33,019 nt of DNA from Candidatus Brocadia sp. (lineage in GTDB: Bacteria; Planctomycetota; Brocadiia; Brocadiales; Brocadiaceae), in contig WYAU01000052.1 of assembly GCA_011525665.1 (NCBI GenBank), forward strand, positions 1 through 33,019, written 5' to 3'. Made by a program: the position numbers and the translations under genes. A model generated the notes under the pieces. That model saw only the letters and a program-made list of their open reading frames with translations. It did no database searches and was not told where the DNA came from. Shown piece after piece: positions 23,129 through 30,686 of this stretch (within the stretch, counting starts at the first letter, position 1; each line of letters starts with the position of its first letter).

Positions 23129-25549
23129 TTAATACGCTTTCCGCCTCTTGCCGCAAGAACACTTTACTGTATTTTCAATATTGTCGTAATATTTTTTGGA
23201 AATAAGATTGTTACACTGATCACATCTGAAAAGGCCTTCCAACTCCAAAACGTCACCGTAAAACATTTTCAGGTCATCAATACTTTCAGTGAATGTACTA
23301 TCATGGGAAGTTCGGTTGCCGAGAAACATGGAAGCATTAAGCCTATCAAATACAGGTTGATCTTTTAATTCACATTTTCTGTCTTTAAGTTTGCCCTTTA
23401 ATTCCGACAGCAATTCATTAGACATTCTATTTTCATTATGCTCATTGAAAAGAAACTTTACCTTAACTTCAAGGTTAAAGCAGACATCCTTTAAAAGCCG
23501 TTCAAGGTATTTGCGTATCATGTTCCCTAATTCTGAGGAATCTGAACTTTTAAGCTTCGTTTCAATTCTTTCTTTTAAATCAATTAAAGGCTCTTCAATA
23601 CTTGCCCCGCCCTCATGTTCCCATCTCATTTTTTTAATTAGCCAGTTTTTACCTTTAACCATGTTTGAGACAATCTCAAACCAATCCTTTTCATGGGTAA
23701 AAAGAAATATCTGATAATCATTGAATTTTTCCACCAAAAGTCTTGCAAAGAGAGCGCGATGATTTGTATCAAAGCTGGATATTACATCATCAAGGACAAT
23801 AAACTTATTGAACTTATTAAAAGCCTTTACAGACGCTAAGAACAAGCATATCCCAAGACAATTCAAATGAGATTCGCTCAGATACTTGTGCGGTGGCGAT
23901 TCCGATTTCCCATGAAATTTGAATTGGAGCGTTATTCCCAAAAACTCATCATCTGCGCCCAAAGGAATAAGCTCTATCTCGCTGACATTTTCAGAAGTAT
24001 TCATAAACAAATAAAGGTCGTTCATGTATCTGGATATAGACTCCAAGAATGCACAAAGACCTTCTCGTTGTTTTTTTACGAAATCGTTATAAATAAGTTC
24101 CATAGATTGTTGTTGCTGAGTAAGAACCTCTGAAGCCTTTTTCATGGATTTGATTTCATCATAGAATTGCCTGACGGAAAATACCTTGCTATAGACTGTA
24201 AAGGTCTGATCTTCTTTTTTTCCGGTAATTATCTTTGACTTTTTATCTATAAAGGAAGAATTCAAATCTTGCAAAAAGGTCGCATCCAAATCGATAAAAT
24301 CTTCAGGCTTACTGACTTGTTCAATTTCGGAAATATCAGTTTTTTGAAGTTTCTCTAAAGCAGTTGAGATTATTTCCTTAAGCCGTTCAACTTTTTTTCG
24401 TAAATCAGCATTTTCATCCAGGAGCATGCTCTTCTCTTTTAACGCATTGTTTATTTCAGTTATAGCTCCTTGAACAAATCTTTGAGTTGTATCTTTTTCA
24501 TCTATTGCGGCTTCCTTTTCTTTTTTAACAATAGTCAATTCTTCAAGTCTCTTTCTTAACTCATCAATTAATTCTTCTCTGCTTTTATCTTGCAGGCAAA
24601 GAGGGCATCTATCCTCCTCGTATAATCTCTTTTCAAGAATTGAAAACCCTTGTGACAATAGTGGCTCAAGACCTATTTTTTTAAGCTTATCTTGATCGTT
24701 GGCAATCTGCTGATACTTTTTATAGAAAGACTTATAAGAGGAGCAAATATTGTCAAAAGAAGCCTTGAAATTGCTTAAATTTTCAATAATTTTTTCATAT
24801 GAAAGCTGTTGCTCGACAGCCTCTTTATCTTCCGGTTTCTTTAGCAGTTCCAGCACATTATTTATGCCTGCATCGTCTTTAATCTCAACAGACAGATTCA
24901 GCGGAGCAACTAATTCTTTGATGGCATTCAAATATTGGTTATCGTCAAAAATGCTTTGCCCTATCTGCTCCATTACTGAACGCTGCTTTATGCTTATATG
25001 ATTGTTATAATCCTTTATTTTCTGCTCTTTCTTTAACTCACCGACAGCTTTTTTAAAGATACCTTTTACTTTTGATACCTCAGAAAAACCTATTATTTGT
25101 GAAATTTCTTCAAGTTTCTCCGCCTTAGTAGATAAAATAAACCTCAATAAATCCTTATATCTAAGGATAAGATTTTCTTTTAACGATGTGCTTAGATAAT
25201 CTTTGAAATCCTGCGAAGCATTTGAATGCTCGATGGTAAGTTTTGATTTTTTGAGAAATAACCTTTTCGTTGAATCATATTTTGAATTCGAGTATTTCAG
25301 ATCAAAGTAAGCATCTTGGTTATCCGATAAAAAAGTATTTCTCAGGGCAGTAATACCCTTTATATCAATTTCTTCTGATGTAAGATGTTTTACCTTGTCG
25401 TAATAAAACCATTCAAAGGCATCTGCGATGGAGCTTTTTCCACTGCCGTTATCACCATAAATGAGAACTGACTTGCCTGGACTCAAATCAAGATTAACAA
25501 TTTTTCTAATTCCTCTAATACCGCATATTTCAAGGTTTTTGACTTTCAT
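23129..25549 (-). CDS. Zinc-hook AAA/SMC-type ATPase, likely defence protein
   Basis: The 806-residue protein is a RecF/Rad50-like ATPase. It has Walker A YGDNGSGKSS (about 31-40), coiled coil on both sides of a CPLC zinc-hook (about 315), signature YLSESHLNCLGICLFLA (about 556), Walker B KFIVLDDVISSFD (about 582) and an H-loop LFTHEKDW. A C-terminal helical domain with GNRTSHDS (about 744-751) resembles the Arg-x-x-His part of HEPN-like domains, but loosely. A zinc ribbon follows (CDQCNN, then CSCGK). The last residues KRRKAY are encoded by hsdS-like DNA (word at 23141-23159), so the natural end is replaced. It is the last gene of a four-gene cassette and its ATG overlaps the preceding stop (ATGA). 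RloC and PrrC relatives are similar in outline, but identity is not established. Confidence 0.8.
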   Translation of the reverse strand: MKVKNLEICGIRGIRKIVNLDLSPGKSVLIYGDNGSGKSSIADAFEWFYYDKVKHLTSEEIDIKGITALRNTFLSDNQDAYFDLKYSNSKYDSTKRLFLKKSKLTIEHSNASQDFKDYLSTSLKENLILRYKDLLRFILSTKAEKLEEISQIIGFSEVSKVKGIFKKAVGELKKEQKIKDYNNHISIKQRSVMEQIGQSIFDDNQYLNAIKELVAPLNLSVEIKDDAGINNVLELLKKPEDKEAVEQQLSYEKIIENLSNFKASFDNICSSYKSFYKKYQQIANDQDKLKKIGLEPLLSQGFSILEKRLYEEDRCPLCLQDKSREELIDELRKRLEELTIVKKEKEAAIDEKDTTQRFVQGAITEINNALKEKSMLLDENADLRKKVERLKEIISTALEKLQKTDISEIEQVSKPEDFIDLDATFLQDLNSSFIDKKSKIITGKKEDQTFTVYSKVFSVRQFYDEIKSMKKASEVLTQQQQSMELIYNDFVKKQREGLCAFLESISRYMNDLYLFMNTSENVSEIELIPLGADDEFLGITLQFKFHGKSESPPHKYLSESHLNCLGICLFLASVKAFNKFNKFIVLDDVISSFDTNHRALFARLLVEKFNDYQIFLFTHEKDWFEIVSNMVKGKNWLIKKMRWEHEGGASIEEPLIDLKERIETKLKSSDSSELGNMIRKYLERLLKDVCFNLEVKVKFLFNEHNENRMSNELLSELKGKLKDRKCELKDQPVFDRLNASMFLGNRTSHDSTFTESIDDLKMFYGDVLELEGLFRCDQCNNLISKKYYDNIENTVKCSCGKRRKAY

Positions 25550-25722
25550 TTTTTATCCCTTATGCGGCTCAACTCATTTGACAAATTTGTATTAGTCAAC
25601 TTGCCGTCTTTATATAATTTCAGAACTGACTCGGCAACATCTTTATCCACTCCGTCAATATTCGTTATTTGAGAAAAGAACTCATCAAGTATTTCCTGTC
25701 CACTCTTGATTTGTTCAGTCAT
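25546..25722 (-). CDS. Small 58-residue protein between GIY-YIG and AAA genes
   Basis: An uninterrupted small gene reads MTEQIKSGQEILDEFFSQI, then DGVDKDVAESVLKLYKDGKL and SNELSRIRDKK. GGAGC lies upstream. Its start is three bases after the GIY-YIG stop, and its stop overlaps the AAA ATG (ATGA), so it is certain to be coupled to them. The sequence is helical and charged, with no known domain. It could be a subunit or a regulator of the ATPase. Confidence 0.75.
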   Translation of the reverse strand: MTEQIKSGQEILDEFFSQITNIDGVDKDVAESVLKLYKDGKLTNTNLSNELSRIRDKK

Positions 25723-25725
25723 GTT

Positions 25726-26187
25726 CTATGCTCCTTTTTCAAAGTACTTCCAGTTTATTTCAAGGGTTACCGGTACGTCGTGCTTTTTAATCTCAAATCC
25801 ACTCTTGTTATTGCAGATAGGATAAACGCCGTACTTATCCAAAAAATCAAGGATAAAATAACTTTCTAAGTCTTCTATACGGTGCTTCCATATCTGTTTT
25901 AACATCTCAAAATTCAGATAGGTAAAAAAAAGCCCTTGTGTATTCTTGTAATTAACAATACCTTCGTTTCCAGATATGCCCTCAAAGTGGTCTGAAAGCC
26001 TCTTACCTATACTGTTAGTCTTTTTCTCACTCATGCCTATATAAATCAGCCGCGATTTTTTGAAAGGATATGGAATTTCTATCTCTTTTAAAAAGATAAA
26101 ATAAAGCCCGCATATCCCCATTAGTGGCTTGATATTCCGCAATTCAAAATCCTGCGGCTTGTCAAAGTTGATTTTGAAAATTTGCAT
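25726..26187 (-). CDS. GIY-YIG family nuclease domain protein
   Basis: The 153-residue protein shows the GIY-YIG layout: GICGLYFIF (about 24-32) for the GIY word, RLIYIGMSE (about 46-54) for YIG, an Arg in GKRLSDHF (about 61-68), a Glu in EDLESYFILDFL (about 106) and PICNNKSGFE after it. These are the metal and catalytic positions of the fold, which cuts DNA in UvrC, homing and some restriction enzymes. It begins one base after the stop of the upstream gene and ends three bases before a 58-codon gene, so it works with them as an operon. Confidence 0.8.
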   Translation of the reverse strand: MQIFKINFDKPQDFELRNIKPLMGICGLYFIFLKEIEIPYPFKKSRLIYIGMSEKKTNSIGKRLSDHFEGISGNEGIVNYKNTQGLFFTYLNFEMLKQIWKHRIEDLESYFILDFLDKYGVYPICNNKSGFEIKKHDVPVTLEINWKYFEKGA

Positions 26188-26188
26188 T

Positions 26189-26734
26189 TTATCGGACTCT
26201 TCGTATTGAATGATGACAACCAGCTTGTGCTGGAATAGAAAAAGCAGATTTATTAATCACCGGCCAATATTTGGCTCTATGCCCATCATATATGATTTTT
26301 GTATCTACAATTTGCCCCTCATGACTACTACAGTCGCCAGGCTCCCATTTTGCATCTTTGACTCTGTATACCTGACATTTTTCAATTCCCTTTGTAAGTA
26401 ATTTCTTTGACAATCCACGCACATACCATGTATTAAATTCAGAAAAAGCTAACTGTTCTGATGCCTGTTGATAATTTATAATCCTTTCTTTTGTTACACC
26501 GTTTCGCGTATATACTTCCTTTTCCTTCCAATAATCTTGGCGTCTTAAAGATGTTTCAAGTGACTCAGCATCTCCTGATATAATTGCTTTTTTCATTAGT
26601 TCCGGAAATATTTTCTTACCAATGTCTGATAGTCGGGGACTGATGTAAGGATTTATTGAGCTTTGCTCAATATCAAATTCTTGCAACATAAATTTTCTGG
26701 TCTCATCATCTAATTCTTCAAAATCAGATTTCAT
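26189..26734 (-). CDS. Unknown 181-residue protein, first gene of the nuclease-ATPase cassette
   Basis: I do not recognise this protein. It starts MKSDFEELDDETRKFMLQEF and has a helical N-terminal half, then NTWYVRGLSKKLL, CQVYRVKDAKWEPGDCSSHE and a C-terminal part with HRAKYWPVI and SIPAQAGCHHSIRRVR. Several Cys and His are present (CSSH, GCHH). AAGGAGAA precedes the ATG. The gene is one base upstream of the GIY-YIG gene, so it belongs to the cassette, and could be its recognition or regulatory part. Confidence 0.7.
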   Translation of the reverse strand: MKSDFEELDDETRKFMLQEFDIEQSSINPYISPRLSDIGKKIFPELMKKAIISGDAESLETSLRRQDYWKEKEVYTRNGVTKERIINYQQASEQLAFSEFNTWYVRGLSKKLLTKGIEKCQVYRVKDAKWEPGDCSSHEGQIVDTKIIYDGHRAKYWPVINKSAFSIPAQAGCHHSIRRVR

Positions 26735-26775
26735 GTTAAGATTCTCCTTCTTTAAATTTATTTTCTTACAAACTC

Positions 26776-26883
26776 TTAAGGAGTCATGAGTTCACAGAAC
26801 TCCCCGACCTTTTTCACTTTTACTTTTTCTTTAAGCCAGTGCGCATAAGTTTCGACAAATTGATCGCAATCCAAGACACTCAT
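26776..26883 (-). pseudogene. DUF1828-type fragment of 35 codons
   Basis: Codons read MSVLDCDQFVETYAHWLKEK, then VGEFCELMTP and TAA. This resembles the beginning of DUF1828 proteins (small proteins of unknown role), cut after CELMTP. The DNA from 26837 onward recurs at 28915, where the same opening codons are fused to other genes. Confidence 0.5.
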
Positions 26884-26972
26884 ATGAATAACCCTCTTTT
26901 TATACAGGCATATCTTGTACATTGGAGTATCTTACAAAAATTTGGGTCTTCTAAGTTTTGTCGGGTAAATTT

Positions 26973-28007
26973 TCATGATTCCAGCTTTAATTCCTGCAGT
27001 ATCGGCAGTTTCAGGTCTTGGACATCAGGAAGCTTTCCTTTGAACGCCTTGGGCAGTCTCTTTGTGAGGTAATATTCGGCCACCCCTATTGGTTTTTTGA
27101 CACTGCGCAATGCATATTCAACTACTATGTTATCTTTATCCGCGCATAAAATAATGCCTACGGATGAATTCTCATCTTTCATCTTCACCTGTTCATCCAA
27201 AAGATGCAGATAAAAATCCATCTTCCCCGCGTATTCGGGTTCAAACCCGCCGGTTTTAAGCTCAAGCGCCACAAGACATTTAAGTTTTCGGTTGTAAAAC
27301 AAGAGATCAATAAAATATTCATTATTACCCAATGTCAGGCGGTACTGATTGCCGATAAACGAAAATCCAAACCCAAGTTCTAATATGAATTGCTTTATTT
27401 TCTCCACAAGCCTCTTTTCCAGTTCTCGTTCCAAAACCGGTTTTGTGATGCCGAGAAAACCCAAGCAGTAAGCGCTCTTTATGGTTTCGTCCGCCTGCTC
27501 GGCAAGATGCACGGGCAGGGTTTTCGGAAAATTGTGTATTTTATGTTTCAGGCTAAGTGGGTAAGCACCGGCTTTTATCTGGTTGAGAAGCACATTCCTT
27601 GACCAACCAAAATCACGAGACGATCTGATATAATATTCCCGTTCTTTATCATCGGTCAATTTCTCCATAATCAATAAATTATGTCCCCAGGGTATTTCTG
27701 CAACAAGCTGTTGCAGAAATGGCTTATCTTTATATTCCTCGTAAAATCTGCGCATATTCCAGAGGTTTCTTCCTGAAAAACCAAATGATTCCGGAAATGC
27801 CTCTCTCAAATCACGGGCAAGAGCTTCAACAATATTGTCGCCCCACGTATATTTTTTCTGCCTCTCTACAATTGCTTTGCCGATATCCCAGTATAATTTT
27901 ATCAGCTTTTTATTAACCGACCGAACGGTCTGTATCCGCGCCGTAGCGATACGCGTTTTAATCTCGTTCAAGAAATTGAGATACTCTTTGCTTATAACCT
28001 TTTTCAT
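26973..28007 (-). CDS. DUF1016/YhcG PDDEXK nuclease family protein, full length
   Basis: The 344-residue protein is an intact family member. The N-terminal helical domain has LIKLYWDIGKAIVERQ, SGRNLWNMRRFYEEY and IPWGHNLLIMEKL. The C-terminal nuclease domain has FSFIGNQYRLTL, YFIDLLFYNRKLKCLVALELK with the Asp and Glu-x-Lys pair, and NSSVGIILCADKD. Its ATG overlaps the stop of an hsdS-like fragment (ATGA), as expected inside a type I restriction operon. The linker holds palindrome C. The C-terminal LPDVQDLKLPILQELKLES is extra. Of the five copies this one is the most normal. Confidence 0.9.
   Translation of the reverse strand: MKKVISKEYLNFLNEIKTRIATARIQTVRSVNKKLIKLYWDIGKAIVERQKKYTWGDNIVEALARDLREAFPESFGFSGRNLWNMRRFYEEYKDKPFLQQLVAEIPWGHNLLIMEKLTDDKEREYYIRSSRDFGWSRNVLLNQIKAGAYPLSLKHKIHNFPKTLPVHLAEQADETIKSAYCLGFLGITKPVLERELEKRLVEKIKQFILELGFGFSFIGNQYRLTLGNNEYFIDLLFYNRKLKCLVALELKTGGFEPEYAGKMDFYLHLLDEQVKMKDENSSVGIILCADKDNIVVEYALRSVKKPIGVAEYYLTKRLPKAFKGKLPDVQDLKLPILQELKLES
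27694..27720. repeat. DUF1016 linker palindrome C
   Basis: Perfect 12-bp arms ATTTCTGCAACA / TGTTGCAGAAAT lie around AGC. On the minus strand it encodes FLQQLVAE directly before IPWGHN; the centre is the first base of a codon. Confidence 0.92.
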
Positions 28008-28205
28008 TCTAATTTTCCAATCTTTCCGGCTTTAATCTTTTTGAGGAGCGCTTCGGCTGAATTCTCACCGGATATTAAATCCTTGTGATCCTTGCGCCAC
28101 TGTTCAGTCAGCTTGCCTTAAAAGCCCCATGACTTTCAATGCTTCGATTTCTTTATCAAGTCTGGCAATGATTTTTTATAAAAGAATCGCTGTCCCTATT
28201 TGCCT
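28004..28205 (-). pseudogene. hsdS-like C-terminal fragment (scar 4), duplicate of scar 2
   Basis: Codons read KLTEQWRKDHKDLISGENS, then AEALLKKIKAGKIGKLE and TGA overlapping the DUF1016 start. Upstream, ILL-stop-KIIARLDKEIEALKV and LLRQ have a nonsense codon and a frame change. Bases 28043-28127 are identical to 19661-19745. Both copies share the same internal deletion between LLRQA and LTEQ, so they stem from one event followed by duplication. Confidence 0.65.
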
Positions 28206-28446
28206 AAACTAAATAAGTCAACTGCCTGTAACCTTGTGCTTTCTTGAGACGTAAGATGCAAAATGTTCAAAAAGGGATATAAACAGGTCTGCCAAACCTA
28301 AACCACTACGCCAGTTCACCGCTCTAACCTGCTCCTTATGCCCACAAAAGCGCCCCTTTCGGATTGGACGACTTCTATTTTTTCGTCCCGCTTTTTGAAG
28401 GACTCATAGTTTCACGCTGTTTGGCGGCAAATCCCTTTTAATTTTA
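28206..28446. repeat. Repeat-rich spacer
   Basis: Bases 28204-28280 match 19821-19900. Bases 28361-28432 are a full copy of an element also found at 30516-30587 and, shortened, at 19960-19994. I see no gene in it. Confidence 0.6.
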
Positions 28447-28618
28447 TCAATATCCGTCTTTAACATCCAATTCAATAATTTCCCACCCGCCAATTTTACT
28501 TTTAATAGCATTAAACCGATCTTGGTGAAGAGCAAAACATAATAAATGCGTGGGGGCGTGACATAGCTACATAAGCAATTTTTGCCGTCTCCTTTTCGGT
28601 TTTATTTGAAAATGTATT
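28447..28618 (-). pseudogene. Superfamily I (UvrD-like) helicase C-terminal fragment
   Basis: On the minus strand the codons read NKTEKETAKIAYVAMSRPH, then, after a frame change, FALHQDRFNAIKSKIGGWEI and a stop. TAKIAYVAMSRP is the motif VI region of UvrD-type helicases. Only about 55 codons remain, in two frames, between repeats. Confidence 0.5.
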
Positions 28619-28658
28619 GCCCTACCCGCAAAAGCACTTTGACAACCTATCTGATTCA
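28602..28658. repeat. 57-base repeat, copy 1
   Basis: This segment (TTATTTGAAAATGTATTGCC onward to TATCTGATTCA) agrees with 30605-30661 at 55 of 57 positions. Here it lies between the helicase and DUF1016 remnants; the other copy lies after the 30,687 DUF1016 gene. Confidence 0.85.
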
Positions 28659-28815
28659 CGCCTTGTTTCTTTCTTAAAATATCGAATATAGAAATCCCGT
28701 GCTGACTCATTATCAACCCGCATCAGCAACCGGTAAATGCGTCCAACTCCATTGGCTACGCAGTGCGTCGCCAATTGGAAATGTCAGGTAAAACTGCCTC
28801 ATATTTTTTACATTG
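28622..28815 (-). pseudogene. DUF1016 remnant with internal deletion
   Basis: Minus-strand codons read RQFYLTFPIGDALRSQWSWTH, then, after one extra T near 28735, RLLMRVDNESARDFYIRYFKKE and a stop at 28622. The first part matches the middle of the family. YIRYFKKE matches a place about 150 residues later in the 30,687 gene (YIRYFEKE). Both sites share GATTTCTATATTCG or a close form, so the middle was probably lost by recombination between them. Confidence 0.65.
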
Positions 28816-28961
28816 GACACTTTCACATTTTTTAATCTTAAATAAATTATCCCGTAAAAGGAAACTCCTTCATTAATCGCTAATGTACCAAAATCTACAT
28901 CATGGGTAATAAGCCAGTGCGCATAAGTTTCGACAAGTTGATAGCAATCCAAAACACTCAT
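28713..28961 (-). CDS. Chimeric 82-residue ORF made of three gene pieces
   Basis: The ORF joins MSVLDCYQLVETYAHWL (opening of the DUF1828-type fragment also seen at 26,883), ITHDVDFGTLAINEG with FYGIIYLRLKN (a DUF5615/PIN-like toxin piece), and MRQFYLTFPIGDALRS with WSWTH (DUF1016). It is uninterrupted and could be translated, but each part is incomplete, so it is probably a by-product of rearrangement. Confidence 0.45.
   Translation of the reverse strand: MSVLDCYQLVETYAHWLITHDVDFGTLAINEGVSFYGIIYLRLKNVKVSNVKNMRQFYLTFPIGDALRSQWSWTHLPVADAG
28751..28775. repeat. DUF1016 linker palindrome D
   Basis: Arms ATTGGCTACGCA / TGCGTCGCCAAT lie around one base with a single mismatch. On the minus strand it encodes IGDALRSQ directly before WSWTH; the centre is the first base of a codon, as in the other copies. 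Confidence 0.82.
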
Positions 28962-29215
28962 ATGAATAATCTTCTTTGTATATTGGAAAACTCTTGCACA
29001 TTACAGTATCTCAAAAATTTTTCATGACGTTATAAAGATTGTTATTTGAATTTGCTAATTCATCAGGTGCCGGTATTGCCCACCTACTTGCAAAACCCTC
29101 GACATAGATATGAAGATGTGGGCATGAATCTCGATCCCATTATAAGGTACAAGAAAATCAAGAGGAACGCCCGCGACTACAAGATTCGGATGACTTTAAT
29201 TGGCGATAGGTGGTG
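28962..29215 (-). other. Spacer with a possible gene scrap
   Basis: No complete gene is visible. On the minus strand two frames together read VPYNGIEIHAHIF and PHLHIYVEGFASRWAIPAPDE, which look like one small protein broken by a frameshift. I cannot name its family with confidence. Bases 28915-28980 repeat 26837-26905. Confidence 0.3.
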
Positions 29216-29554
29216 TTAGAAATTGTTCAGATATGCTTTGATTCTTTCACAGTTTTCATTTTCCTTGTCGCCCTTATAATATATCTCGATAAAAACAATC
29301 CTCAAATCATTACAATGGAAAGCATAAATAATCCGCAGAGAAGAACCCTTTAGATAGCGGCAAAACAAACGCGCCTTTACGACAGTGCAACGGTCATTTT
29401 TTGTTACAATACTAAAATGTTTACTGTTTCCCAAAGGCTCAACAGTGATTACGTGTTTAAACTCCTCCAGGTCATCCGGCAATGATTTGTATTTTTTACT
29501 CATCCGCTTAAATTCTTTGGCAAATTCCGGCAGTTCATTAAAGTTCATCGTCAT
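29216..29554 (-). CDS. RelE-like toxin of a toxin-antitoxin pair
   Basis: The 112-residue protein has the RelE/HigB pattern: FAKEFKRMSKKYKSLPDDLEEF helices (FxKxFKKLxKKYxSL), then VKARLFCRYLKG, SLRIIYAFHCNDLRIVFIEIYYKGD and a final helix ERIKAYL. Such toxins cut mRNA at the ribosome. It overlaps the upstream antitoxin gene by 17 bases, so its production depends on antitoxin translation. The catalytic residues of RelE toxins are variable and I cannot confirm activity. Confidence 0.75.
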   Translation of the reverse strand: MTMNFNELPEFAKEFKRMSKKYKSLPDDLEEFKHVITVEPLGNSKHFSIVTKNDRCTVVKARLFCRYLKGSSLRIIYAFHCNDLRIVFIEIYYKGDKENENCERIKAYLNNF

Positions 29555-30332
29555 AGTTTCTTACTGAATAACGTTCGTCCCGATAGAACACGCTTTCATA
29601 AGAAATTGGCTGACCTTCCTTTGCCGCTTTCCACGGCATATCCTCGTGAGAGTAATTTTCTATTTCTTTAGCATTTTTATCAGAAAGACGAGCCAGAACT
29701 TCCTCTATATGACCAATTTCTCGTGCCGAAAGGGCATTAAGATCGGCTCGCTTAACCGGCAGATATTTTTTTTGCAAATGGTTAAAATATTTGCTTTTTA
29801 CCGCTTCAATCTCGCCGTTTCTCTGCATATCTTTTAAAATCGTCCCCAACTCAACCGATGTCGGTCCGTGATGATTTTTAATGTAAGTCGCCCCCATTAA
29901 GTTTTCTTCATACTTTTCATAATAATCAAAATCGATAAAATAAAGAAGTTTATGAAGTACGGTTTCGCCTACATTTGGCTTGCTGCCGACTTTTTCCAGA
30001 ATATAAAGCAACACCTGCTTGAATTTATCAAGATTCTTTCGCGTTACGCGGATTTGAAGACCGGCATCTGCTTTTTTATCTACACCCGCTTTTTCTAAAA
30101 TAACCTCATGTCTTGGCTCTTTGCCGGTTAAAAAATCGTCAAAAGAAATGCCAAAAATATCTGCAAGTATTTTTGCAGCGGAAATAGTTAAATCCTTCCC
30201 GCCCTGCTCGATTTGGATATAGGTAGGACGGGATACGCCAATCTTTGATGCCAGATACTCCTGCGTCAGATTGTGCTTTTTGCGCATGTGTTGGATGAAT
30301 TTTGGAAGTTTGGAAACATGATAGTTAGCCAT
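29538..30332 (-). CDS. Antitoxin with XRE HTH and Panacea (DUF4065) domains
   Basis: The 264-residue protein begins with an XRE-type helix-turn-helix (IQHMRKKHNLTQEYLASKI, then GVSRPTYIQIEQGGKDLTIS), followed by a Panacea/DUF4065-like domain: LYFIDFDYYEKYEENLMGAT, IKNHHGPTSVELGTILKDM, LSAREIGHIEEVLARLSD and WKAAKEGQPISYESVFYRDE. Panacea domains act as the neutralising part of many different toxin-antitoxin pairs, and here the DNA-binding part would give self-repression. The gene directly precedes and overlaps a RelE-like toxin. Starts at the ATG with no better upstream alternative. Confidence 0.85.
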   Translation of the reverse strand: MANYHVSKLPKFIQHMRKKHNLTQEYLASKIGVSRPTYIQIEQGGKDLTISAAKILADIFGISFDDFLTGKEPRHEVILEKAGVDKKADAGLQIRVTRKNLDKFKQVLLYILEKVGSKPNVGETVLHKLLYFIDFDYYEKYEENLMGATYIKNHHGPTSVELGTILKDMQRNGEIEAVKSKYFNHLQKKYLPVKRADLNALSAREIGHIEEVLARLSDKNAKEIENYSHEDMPWKAAKEGQPISYESVFYRDERYSVRNYDDEL

Positions 30333-30686
30333 ATATATCTCCCAAAAATAGACTTTGATTCTTTACGGTATCACAATATTATTTCTTACGTTATTATGTT
30401 AATCTATGTAAATATATTTATCAATTAAAATGTAAATAATATTGACAATCGTAAAAATAGCCAAGCAGCAGGCAAGGATTCAGCCCTCCCTTCCGCCCGC
30501 AGAAGCGACCCTTTAGGATTGGACGATTTCTATTTTTCCGTTCCGCTTTTGGAAGGACTCATGGTTTTAAGCTGTTTGGCGGCAAATTCGTTTTGAATCC
30601 GGTATTATTTGAAAATGTATTGCCTTGCCCGCAAAAGCACTTTGACAACCTATCTGATTCATGCTTTTTTTATTTTTTACAACGCT
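30333..30686. repeat. Spacer with two repeats
   Basis: The AT-rich part next to the antitoxin (30340-30460) probably holds its promoter; no clear boxes were picked. Bases 30516-30587 and 30605-30661 are second copies of the repeats at 28361-28432 and 28602-28658. There is no gene. Confidence 0.6.

Noticed and set aside
23129-25549. Identification of the AAA protein as RloC, Gabija GajA or a Wadjet subunit
   Set aside because: It shares the ATPase and hook outline, but I could not see the anticodon-nuclease residues of RloC, a TOPRIM domain as in GajA, or Wadjet neighbours.
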